DNA of 64,000 bases. Source: Pseudomonas alcaliphila JAB1. GTDB taxonomy: Bacteria; Pseudomonadota; Gammaproteobacteria; Pseudomonadales; Pseudomonadaceae. Of the stretch, positions 55,064 to 64,000 are shown piece after piece (positions within the stretch are counted from its first letter, which is position 1; each line of letters begins with the position of its first letter). The position numbers were made by a program, and so were the translations under genes. The DNA lies in NCBI RefSeq assembly GCF_001941865.1, contig NZ_CP016162.1, positions 2,046,001-2,110,000 on the forward strand. The letters are read 5' to 3'. The notes beneath the pieces were generated by a model, which saw only the letters and a program-made list of their open reading frames with translations, was not told the origin of the DNA and searched no databases.

Positions 55064-57004
55064 TCACCGCCATGGTGCCGGTGCGCCGATCAGACGGCCC
55101 ATGGCGCCATGGATGCCCAGTTCGGTCAGCACTGCGAGTTCTTCTTCGGTTTCCACCATCTCGGCGATCAGCGGCAAGTCGATGCTGTTGGTGGCGCGGA
55201 AGATCGCTTCGATGAACAGCCGCTTGTCGCTCTCCTGGTCGATGGCGCGGATGTAGGTGCCATCGATCTTCAGGTAGGCCAGGCCCAGGTGGGTGAGATT
55301 GCCAATCAGGCTGAAGCGCCCACCAAAATGCTGCAGGCCCAGGTTGAAACCAGCCTCACGAACCGCCTGGCTCAGCGCTTCCAGCTCGGCGGGTGGCGGC
55401 AGGTGGCGTTCGTCGATTTCCAGCGTCATCAGGTGCGCTACGTCTTTATGACTGTTCAGCGCCTCGAGCAGGCGCGCTTTATCCTGATCATTGCGCAGGG
55501 TCGCGGCAGACAGGCTCAGCGCCAGCGGGTGAGGATGTTGCGCCAGGTGCTCCAGGCTGTGTTCGAGCATCGCCAGATCGAAGCGCGCGGCCCAGCCCAG
55601 GCGCTCGATCCAGGGCAGGAAGCGCCCGGCCGTGATGGCTTCGCCGGCTGGATCGAGCAGGCGCGCGAGGACCTTGTGCTGCATGAGCCTGCCCGTCGCG
55701 CATTCGGCTACAGGCTGGAAATACAACTGCAATTTGCCCTGGCTCAGCGCATCGTCGATCCAGCCGCGCCAGTCGTGCAGGCCCTGAGTGGTCTGGGCGG
55801 TGAAGTCGTCGAGGCGTTCCCAGCACCTGTCGGTGTTGCTCTGTGCCTGAGCCAGTGCCTGATCGGCGCGACTCAGCACTGCCGCGCTCTGTTCGCCGGG
55901 GCGAAAGGCGGCAATACCAATATGGGCAACGGGATCGCAGTCACTGGCACCGGTCTGCTTCAGGCTGTTCAGGGCTTCGCTGAGCTCGCTGGCCAGGCGC
56001 TCTGCGTCTTCGCCATTGAGGCCGGGTGCAAGCAGCGAGAACTCGCCGCCGCGGTTGCGTGAGGCCAGCCATTGGCTGCGCCCCGGTAACGCCAGCAGTT
56101 GTTTGAGTTGATCGCCCAGCGCGGCGATCAGCGCGTCGGTACGCTGGCCGCCGAGACGCTGGTTGAGACCGCCCAGGTCGTTGAGGCGCAGCAGCAGCAG
56201 GTAGCCATCCGGATGCTGCTCGTTGATCACCAACTGATTGCTCAGGCGTATGTCGAACTGGCGGCGGTTGGCCAGGCCGGTGAGGCTGTCCTGATAGGCC
56301 TCCTCGCGCAGTTTCTCGCTGCGCGCGGCCTCTTCGGCGAACAGGGTCTTGAGCTTGTCGACCATCTGGTTCATTGCCAGCACCACCCGCTTGAGCTCTG
56401 GCGTGCGTGGCACACGGGGCAGGGTGAGAAATTCGCGGCGGCTGATGGCTTGCGCCTGCTGCACCATGTTGTCCAGCGGCCGCAGCTGGGTACGCAGCAG
56501 CCAGCCACCGAGCACGGCACTGACCAGGCCGCACAGCAGCAGCCAGAACAGGCTGCCGAGGGCGCTGTCCCACAGTTTGGCCAGGGCGAACTGCGGATGG
56601 CTGAGCACCTCGACCCTTGCGGCCTGCTCCCAGCCGCGCATGATCAGCGCATCTCCACCCTGGGGCTGCAGATCGACCAGGTCGACGAACCAACCGGGTA
56701 CATTCTCGGGCCTGATCTCGGTGCTGCGCTCGACGATCACGCTATCGTCGGCGATGCGCACCACGCGGATGCTGGCGAAGTAGCCGCTGTCGAAGATCGA
56801 GCTGACCATCAGCTCGATCATCGCCGGGTCGTCCACATGCGGCGTCATCGACAGCCCCAGCGCAGTGGCGGCGTCCTGGGCGTGCGAGCGCAGCTGGCTG
56901 ATCAACTGTTCGCGCGAGCTCTCCACCCCAGCGATGAAACTGCCGGTGAAGGCCACCACCAGAAACAGGCAGATGGCGAGAAACAGCTGCTTGAGTAGGG
57001 ACAT
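55064..57004 (-). CDS. lapD: LapD-type c-di-GMP receptor controlling the adhesin protease
   Basis: The 646-residue inner-membrane protein has two membrane helices (about 4-26 and 148-172) around a periplasmic domain that recruits LapG, then a HAMP region. The GGDEF domain is degenerate (RGGEF) and the EAL domain is degenerate (KVLAR in place of EVLLR-like). So it is a c-di-GMP sensor rather than a synthase or phosphodiesterase. When c-di-GMP is high, it should hold LapG and protect the adhesin. It follows lapG by only 9 bp. Confidence 0.93.
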   Translation of the reverse strand: MSLLKQLFLAICLFLVVAFTGSFIAGVESSREQLISQLRSHAQDAATALGLSMTPHVDDPAMIELMVSSIFDSGYFASIRVVRIADDSVIVERSTEIRPENVPGWFVDLVDLQPQGGDALIMRGWEQAARVEVLSHPQFALAKLWDSALGSLFWLLLCGLVSAVLGGWLLRTQLRPLDNMVQQAQAISRREFLTLPRVPRTPELKRVVLAMNQMVDKLKTLFAEEAARSEKLREEAYQDSLTGLANRRQFDIRLSNQLVINEQHPDGYLLLLRLNDLGGLNQRLGGQRTDALIAALGDQLKQLLALPGRSQWLASRNRGGEFSLLAPGLNGEDAERLASELSEALNSLKQTGASDCDPVAHIGIAAFRPGEQSAAVLSRADQALAQAQSNTDRCWERLDDFTAQTTQGLHDWRGWIDDALSQGKLQLYFQPVAECATGRLMQHKVLARLLDPAGEAITAGRFLPWIERLGWAARFDLAMLEHSLEHLAQHPHPLALSLSAATLRNDQDKARLLEALNSHKDVAHLMTLEIDERHLPPPAELEALSQAVREAGFNLGLQHFGGRFSLIGNLTHLGLAYLKIDGTYIRAIDQESDKRLFIEAIFRATNSIDLPLIAEMVETEEELAVLTELGIHGAMGRLIGAPAPWR

Positions 57005-57013
57005 GGGTTCCTC

Positions 57014-57694
57014 CTAGCCTTCGCCGATGGCGAAGCCCTCCGCGCGCATTTTTTTCAGGATGTCCTGCCAGCGAGAGAGCTTCTTGGTGTCGCTCTTGCG
57101 TGTGTTGGAGCCTGCGAGATAGAGGCCTTCAGCATTGAAGGCGTACACCGGCAGCAGGTCCTTGCGTTGCGAGGCAGGGCGGATGTCGTTGATCAGGTTG
57201 TCCAGCACCAGTGGCTCGGCGGTAGGGCTGGCGTAGTAGGTCAGCACCATGTGCGCCTGGTTGTAGTTCAGTGCCTTGACGTAAGTGATGCGCAGCTTTT
57301 CGCTGGGGATGCCGAGACGACGCAGGGTGAAGTACTTGGCGATGGAGTAGTCCTCGCAGTCGCCGGCGCCCTTGACCAGCATTTCCACGGGGGTGGCCCA
57401 GTAGTCGTTCTCGCGCCAGAGCTGAATGTCGTCGACGAAGCGGATGGTGCGGTTGAAGAAGCGATTGACCTCGTTGAGCTTGTCCGCCTCGTTCAGGCTG
57501 GTGCTGCTCTTGAGCAACTCCTCCCAGTCGAGAATGCGTTTGCGTGCAGGGCCGAGGTTGCCGTAGCGGTTTTCCGCATTCTTCACGATCACGGCGAAGT
57601 CCCAATCGGCTACTGCCAGCGCGGCCAGCAGCCCGCCGCCGATCCACAGGATCAGCAGCCGCCACCGCCATCCCTGAACGCGCAGCCGTCGCAT
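57014..57694 (-). CDS. lapG: LapG-type periplasmic cysteine protease
   Basis: The 226-residue transglutaminase-like (DUF920) protease has an N-terminal membrane or signal helix (RWRLLILWIGGGLLAALAV). The catalytic triad is C113 (GAGDCEDYS), H148 (NQAHMVL) and D165 (LVLDNLIND); the C-H-D spacing agrees with known LapG. It cuts the adhesin N-terminus at TAAG when not held by LapD. It is the first gene of the lapG-lapD operon. Confidence 0.93.
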   Translation of the reverse strand: MRRLRVQGWRWRLLILWIGGGLLAALAVADWDFAVIVKNAENRYGNLGPARKRILDWEELLKSSTSLNEADKLNEVNRFFNRTIRFVDDIQLWRENDYWATPVEMLVKGAGDCEDYSIAKYFTLRRLGIPSEKLRITYVKALNYNQAHMVLTYYASPTAEPLVLDNLINDIRPASQRKDLLPVYAFNAEGLYLAGSNTRKSDTKKLSRWQDILKKMRAEGFAIGEG

Positions 57695-57813
57695 GGGGTC
57701 GTGGTCTCCTGGCTCGATTGGCAGAGTCTAGGTGAGGTGTCGGCTTTTTGCCGGCCGCTTCGTCAGAGCAAGAGGGCAGCGTCAAAAGCTTGTCGAGGAA
57801 GTGACTGGCTCCC

Positions 57814-57834
57814 GTAGCCCGGATGCAATCCGGG
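57814..57834. repeat. Single REP unit with degenerate partner
   Basis: GTAGCCCGGATGCAATCCGG followed by a decayed inverse half (GGATAGCATCCGTGCTGCG). Confidence 0.7.
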
Positions 57835-57876
57835 GGGCGCTGGTTTGCTGGATAGCATCCGTGCTGCGCAGAGCGC

Positions 57877-58275
57877 TCAGGAATTGGGCAGGGTCTTCTG
57901 CTTGAGGATATACAGGCTGACCAGCACCGCACTGCTGAGCATGAACACGCGCGCCCAGGGCATGGGCACCAGATAGCAGGAGAAGCTGATGCTGGCCCAC
58001 ATCAGCACCAGGGCATAGACCTTGCCCTTGAGCGGGATGCCCTGGCCTTCGAGGTAGTCGCGAATCCATGGCCCCAGGCGCGGGTGGGTGACCAGCCAGA
58101 GGTAGAAACGCCGTGAGCTGCGCACGAAACAGGCTGCCGCCAGGAGCAGGAATGGCGTGGTCGGCAGTACGGGCAGGAAGATGCCGATGACCCCGAGTGC
58201 CACGCTCAACCAGCCAATGGCTAGCAGCAGGTAACGGACACTGCGATGGCGGCTTGGCTGGATGTCACGCGGCAT
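57877..58275 (-). CDS. DUF454 (YbaN-like) membrane protein
   Basis: The 132-residue inner-membrane protein starts with a basic segment and a first helix (LLLAIGWLSVALGVIGIFLPVLPTTPFLLLAA). CFVRSSRRFYLWLVTHPRLGPWIRDY and two more helices follow. This is the usual YbaN layout; the function is not established. Confidence 0.85.
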   Translation of the reverse strand: MPRDIQPSRHRSVRYLLLAIGWLSVALGVIGIFLPVLPTTPFLLLAAACFVRSSRRFYLWLVTHPRLGPWIRDYLEGQGIPLKGKVYALVLMWASISFSCYLVPMPWARVFMLSSAVLVSLYILKQKTLPNS

Positions 58276-58320
58276 GGGCGGGTCTTGGCGGCAGCCGGGG
58301 GCGTGCCCCGGCTAATGGGG

Positions 58321-58905
58321 TCAGTGGCGAGGCTTGAGCAGTGCGGGTTTTTCTTCCGGGGCCTGGCACAGCAGGAAGAGGGCGGTCAGCAGCTCGGGAA
58401 TCTGGTCGATCATGCTGTCTACCAGGTCGCGGTCGCGAGCGATCTCGGCGAACTCGGTCTGTTCGTCGAACAGACCGGAGCCGACCATGATCGGCAGCAG
58501 CAACTCGCTGACTTCGTCTTCGGCATCTTCGAACCACACCGCTTCACGCAGGAACACGCCTTCCATGAAGCCGATGCACCAGCCGCGCAGGTCGGAGTCA
58601 TCCGGTTCGTCACCGAGATCCAGATCGCACGGCAACTCGGGCTCTTCCTCGCCGGCCAGCTGGCGAGCGATGTGGGCCTTGAGATGGATCAGCGTGCTTT
58701 CGATCTCTTCGCGTTCGGCGTCGCTGCGGTAGTGCGGCGGCTCGGCGAACAGTGCATCGATCCACTCACGCTCCGGTACCTGATCCGGGCAGATCGCCAG
58801 GGCGGTCAGGTAGCCATGGGCGGCCACGTAGTCCAACGCCTCTTCGTGCAGCTCATCGGCATCGAGAAAGGCTTGCAGGCGGGACAGTTGCTCGGCGAAG
58901 GACAT
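58321..58905 (-). CDS. YecA/YgfB (UPF0149) family protein
   Basis: The 194-residue acidic protein starts SFAEQLSRLQAFLD. Features are ALDYVAAHGYLTALAICPDQVPEREW and the family motif RGWCIGFMEGVF. The C-terminal SEC-C-like Cys zinc motif of some YecA proteins is absent. Role unknown. Confidence 0.85.
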   Translation of the reverse strand: MSFAEQLSRLQAFLDADELHEEALDYVAAHGYLTALAICPDQVPEREWIDALFAEPPHYRSDAEREEIESTLIHLKAHIARQLAGEEEPELPCDLDLGDEPDDSDLRGWCIGFMEGVFLREAVWFEDAEDEVSELLLPIMVGSGLFDEQTEFAEIARDRDLVDSMIDQIPELLTALFLLCQAPEEKPALLKPRH

Positions 58906-59076
58906 CGTGGGGTTACCTTGAGGCTTAGGGGATAAACGAGGAAGGATTCTAGTTCACCGCTGCCTCTGCGACCAGCACGGGCGCTCTACTAACGGCGATT
59001 GAGCGGCTTCGGACGGGTAGGCGCCCTGTTGCCTGCGATCCTGCGGCATAATGCGCGGCTAGATTTGGAGGCCTTC

Positions 59077-61209
<2,133 letters not shown>

Positions 61210-61266
61210 GCGCCCTCGGTGAAACTCGGTCGCCTGATTCTGGCGGCATTTCGCTCACAGGGCTAA

Positions 61267-61498
61267 CAGGCCGTTGAAAAACGTAGGCGACGACTGCATG
61301 GATGCAGGAGGTAGAGCGAAGCAGGAAGCCCGAGCCGAGGCAGCCAGTGCAATACCGATGGCGGCCCCGCAAAAACAGGCGAAAAACGGTCGGAGTCGCG
61401 CTCGACTTTACGAGTTGTAAATGAGCATTTGACCGGGCTGGCGTTCCAGCCTGTTTTTAACGCAGCAATGGCAACGCAGGTAGTTTTTCACCGGTCTG
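61267..61498. mobile_element. MITE-like 232-bp repeat with terminal inverted repeats
   Basis: The left end CAGGCCGTTGAAAAAC and the inverse of the right end CAGACCGGTGAAAAAC match at 14 of 16 bases. The interior is gene-free and holds paired stretches (AAAACAGGCGAAAAACGG; CCAGCCTGTTTTTAACG). It occupies most of the 326-bp gap between recQ and the diguanylate cyclase. A transposase is not encoded. Confidence 0.55.
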
Positions 61499-61535
61499 CT
61501 ATGGTGTGGGCAGGCCGCCAGATAACGAGGTGAGG

Positions 61536-62696
61536 GTGCCTAACTATCACGCCTGGCCCGACGAAGTTCGTTCGAGCCCCTATGCCGACCAGTTGAGCCT
61601 GGGGTTTCGTCGATTGCGTTTTTTCCGCGCTCTCGAACGTGAATATCGTGCGCACATGCTCGAGGACGGCTTCGAGCTCAAACGTATCGCGCTCTGCGTG
61701 GCCACGGTCATCTGGCTGGCCCTGACTGCGCTCGACATGTTGGTGGTGCCTGCATCACACCTAGGCTGGGTGATCGCCGTGCGCCTGGTGGTGCTGGTCA
61801 TCCTGCTGGTTTGCGCGACCCTGATCCTGCGGCGTCGCCACAGCCATCTTCTGCTACCGCTGAGCATGACCTGCATCCTCGTGCTCGGCGTGGGGGCAGC
61901 GATGATTGTCGGTATTGCCCATCGCGCCGACCCCGGCTACCCCTACGAAGGTCTGTTGCTGGTGAGCATGGCGGCGTACTTCCTGGTCGGCCTGCGCTTG
62001 AGCGAGGCCCTTGCCTGTTCCCTGGTGATTTTGCTCGCCTATGTGCTGGCGGAATTGGCCGCGGGGCTGCCTGCTCCGAGGCTGATCAACAACCTGTTGT
62101 TCCTGGTCTTCGGCAATCTTATCGGCGCTGTCGGTTGCTACCTCCTGGAATACAAATCACGCGAGCATTTTCTGATCAGCCACCTGATGCAGCTGCTTGC
62201 CTACCACGACAGCCTGACCGGGCTGCACAATCGTCGTAGCTTCAATCGACAGTTCGAGCGCCTGTGGCGCCAGGCGCAGCGTGACGGCATATCGATTGCG
62301 TTGCTGCTCTGCGACATCGACCATTTCAAGGCCTACAACGACTGCTACGGTCATCAGGCTGGCGACGCGGCTTTGCAGCGTGTCGGTGCACTGATCGAGC
62401 AGGCGGCGCGGCGACCACTGGATATGGGCGTACGGCTTGGCGGTGAGGAGTTCGCGCTGCTGTTGTTCGACATCAGTGCCGATGAAGCCAGGCAACGCGC
62501 CGAGGCCCTCCGCCATTCGCTGGAGGAGGCGGGCATCGCCCACCGCGGCTCCGATAGCGCCGATGTACTGACCATGTCCATCGGCGTCGCCTGCCTGAGT
62601 CCGGATAGTCAGCCTGAATTGAGCCAGCTCTACGAACAGGCTGACCGAGCGCTATACGAGGCCAAGGCTTTCGGGCGCAACAGGGTGGCGGCCTGA
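61536..62696 (+). CDS. Membrane diguanylate cyclase (GGDEF)
   Basis: After a short cytoplasmic N-terminus there are about six membrane segments (about 55-210). A GGDEF domain follows with DSLTGLHNRRSF, DIDHFKAYND and RLGGEEFALLLF, the active GGEEF signature. An inhibitory RxxD site was not seen. It makes c-di-GMP, the signal read by LapD in this window; a specific link is not shown. The GTG at 61536 is chosen as GAGG lies five bases upstream; a GTG at 61506 is possible. Confidence 0.85.
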   Translation: MPNYHAWPDEVRSSPYADQLSLGFRRLRFFRALEREYRAHMLEDGFELKRIALCVATVIWLALTALDMLVVPASHLGWVIAVRLVVLVILLVCATLILRRRHSHLLLPLSMTCILVLGVGAAMIVGIAHRADPGYPYEGLLLVSMAAYFLVGLRLSEALACSLVILLAYVLAELAAGLPAPRLINNLLFLVFGNLIGAVGCYLLEYKSREHFLISHLMQLLAYHDSLTGLHNRRSFNRQFERLWRQAQRDGISIALLLCDIDHFKAYNDCYGHQAGDAALQRVGALIEQAARRPLDMGVRLGGEEFALLLFDISADEARQRAEALRHSLEEAGIAHRGSDSADVLTMSIGVACLSPDSQPELSQLYEQADRALYEAKAFGRNRVAA

Positions 62697-62828
62697 GTTG
62701 TAGTCGGGGCGCAACGAGCCGGTCGCATTCTGCAACGCTCATGGCGCAATCTGCGCTTGCCCTGCGCATCGGGTTATGGCTAGCTGGCTAATAATTAGTT
62801 TTTGACCTTTGTATGAGTCCGCTTGCCC

Positions 62829-63260
62829 ATGTCTTACCCCGATCAACATCGCTTTGCCATGCAAGTTGCCCAGCTATCCCGTGCCTGGCGTTCCGAACTC
62901 GATAGACGCCTGGTAGGGCTGGGCCTGTCCCAGGCCCGCTGGCTGGTGCTGCTGCACCTGGCGCGCTTCAGTGAAATGCCGACCCAGCGTGAATTGGCGC
63001 AAAGCATCGGCGTAGAAGGGCCGACGCTGGCGCGTCTACTCGACAGTCTCGAAAGTCAGGGGCTGGTTATTCGCGTGGCGGTACCCGAAGACCGCCGTGC
63101 CAAGAAGATTGCACTGCAGCCCAATGCACAGCCTTTGATCGAGAAGATCGAAGCGATTTCCACCCAACTGCGCCATGAAGTCTTCGCCGGCATCGACGAG
63201 GAGGATCTGCGTCGCTGTCAGCAGGTGCACGCTCGAGTGCTCGGCAACCTGATGAAGTGA
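62829..63260 (+). CDS. MarR-family transcriptional regulator
   Basis: This is a 143-residue winged-helix regulator. LSQARWLVLLHLARF, PTQRELAQSIGVEGPTLARLLDSLESQGLVIR and PEDRRAKKIAL are the MarR DNA-binding and wing parts. It is a likely repressor of a nearby or distant gene. The start is taken at ATG 62829 rather than a TTG two codons earlier. Confidence 0.88.
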   Translation: MSYPDQHRFAMQVAQLSRAWRSELDRRLVGLGLSQARWLVLLHLARFSEMPTQRELAQSIGVEGPTLARLLDSLESQGLVIRVAVPEDRRAKKIALQPNAQPLIEKIEAISTQLRHEVFAGIDEEDLRRCQQVHARVLGNLMK

Positions 63261-63278
63261 ACCGCCTGCACTGTCAAA

Positions 63279-63307
63279 AATCCGATCAATTTTCGATCGG
63301 TTTTTTT
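63279..63307 (+). terminator. Rho-independent terminator
   Basis: CCGATC and GATCGG form a stem with a 7-nt loop (AATTTTC), followed by TTTTTTT, ending the MarR gene before fimV. Confidence 0.9.
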
Positions 63308-63537
63308 CTGTGCCTGATTTTTGACTGATTTAACTTGATGGCACCGTGCTTTCGTCGGCAAACTGGCCGCCAAGCCGCTACTTTGTGAATTAGTAGCCAT
63401 AATGCAATTCGAGACGGCCTCGACAAGGACCTTGTCGCCCGTTCTCGAACTATCAAGGGCGCCAGCCTCCCGGCCAAGGGATGCTCAGACAGGAAGTCGA
63501 GGAGGTGGCGTTCGAGCCGGATAACCCTGGAGGTCAC

Positions 63538-64000
63538 ATGGCTCGGGTGCGTCAATTAATGTTGGGTCTGGCGTCGGGGTCCGCCCTCTATTCGGGAATG
63601 GCTCCGGCGCTTGGTTTGGGTGAAATCACGCTGCATTCTGCGCTGAATCAGCCTTTCGAGGCCGAGATCGAGCTGCTGGAAGTGGGTGATCTGGGCGCGC
63701 AGGATCTGCGTGTCGGTCTGGCACCAGCCGAGGTGTTCAGTCGTTCGGGGGTGGAGCGCTTCTACTTTCTCAACGATCTGCGTTTCACGCCGCTTCTGCA
63801 GGGATCACGTAGTGTGATCCGCGTGGTGTCGAACCGTCCGGTACGCGAGCCGTACCTGAACTTCATCGTCGAAGTGGCGCGTCCCAATGGCCAACTGCTG
63901 CGTGAGTACACCGTGCTGCTGGATCCTCCAGGCTCTTCGGCTTATTCCGCCGTGGCTGCGCCAAGCGCTACGGCGCCTTCGCAACCCTCTACTCGCGCCG
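63538..64000 (+). CDS. fimV: FimV, 5' part
   Basis: The window ends inside this gene. The visible 154 codons begin MARVRQLMLGLASGSALYS, a signal peptide, then GLGEITLHSALNQPFEAEIELLEVGDL and VRVVSNRPVREPYLNFIVEV, the conserved N-terminal domain of FimV. FimV is a large inner-membrane and peptidoglycan-binding protein (LysM) that supports type IV pili, twitching and polar organisation. A GGAGG site lies seven bases before the ATG. Confidence 0.95.
   Translation, partial: MARVRQLMLGLASGSALYSGMAPALGLGEITLHSALNQPFEAEIELLEVGDLGAQDLRVGLAPAEVFSRSGVERFYFLNDLRFTPLLQGSRSVIRVVSNRPVREPYLNFIVEVARPNGQLLREYTVLLDPPGSSAYSAVAAPSATAPSQPSTRA

Overview
The window looks like chromosome of a gamma-proteobacterium of the genus Pseudomonas, probably the P. 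mendocina/oleovorans/alcaliphila side of the genus. The evidence is high-GC codon use, a cysK, aceK, gbuA, lap-system and fimV gene set of pseudomonad type, and about a dozen copies of a REP element (core GTAGCCCGGATGCAATCCGG) between genes. No rRNA, tRNA or CRISPR array was seen.

Layout. 1-8.5 kb: the 3' part of a secreted RTX/peroxidase-type protein, a DUF2167 membrane protein, a VWA plus MoxR-type AAA+ pair, a DUF748/AsmA-like protein and cysteine synthase cysK. 8.8-20.7 kb: an EamA/DMT transporter gene split by an 11.0 kb integrated element (about 9411-20410). The element carries a large serine integrase at its right end, a second small serine recombinase, a tape-measure-like protein without other recognisable tail or capsid genes, three small cysteine-motif (putative zinc) proteins in a tightly overlapping operon, a HEPN-like protein and several orphan genes. 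Joining the two host flanks at a shared GGG restores the transporter frame exactly. 20.9-23.6 kb: aceK, a 42-codon gene and an MBL-fold hydrolase.

23.7-35.9 kb: a catabolic and transport region all on the minus strand, with a divergent LysR regulator. It holds an NCS1 permease, a ThDP-dependent decarboxylase, a YjiH-type membrane protein, guanidinobutyrase gbuA, a class II aldolase, an ABC permease-ATPase fusion with its binding protein, a 2-oxoglutarate/Fe(II) oxygenase and a TIM-barrel isomerase. Two closely matching palindromes (TTCA-N8-TGAA core) lie upstream of gbuA and in the lysR divergent region, which suggests one shared regulator for uptake and breakdown of a guanidino or amino compound. 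36-38.2 kb: an Aer-type chemoreceptor and a DTW-domain tRNA-modifying enzyme.

38.5-57.7 kb: a complete Lap-type biofilm adhesion locus. lapE-lapB-lapC (type I secretion) is divergent from a 3511-residue adhesin with an N-terminal retention module, a TAAG protease site, tandem repeats, two DUF4114-like domains, a VWA domain and C-terminal RTX repeats. Downstream are a small conserved gene and the lapG-lapD operon (periplasmic protease and c-di-GMP receptor that controls it). 57.8-64 kb: DUF454 and YecA-type proteins, recQ, a MITE-like repeat, a diguanylate cyclase, a MarR regulator and the 5' end of fimV, cut by the window edge.

The most novel part is the 11 kb element, together with its consensus promoter and structured leader. 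The guanidino cluster with its paired operator-like palindromes is the second point of interest.
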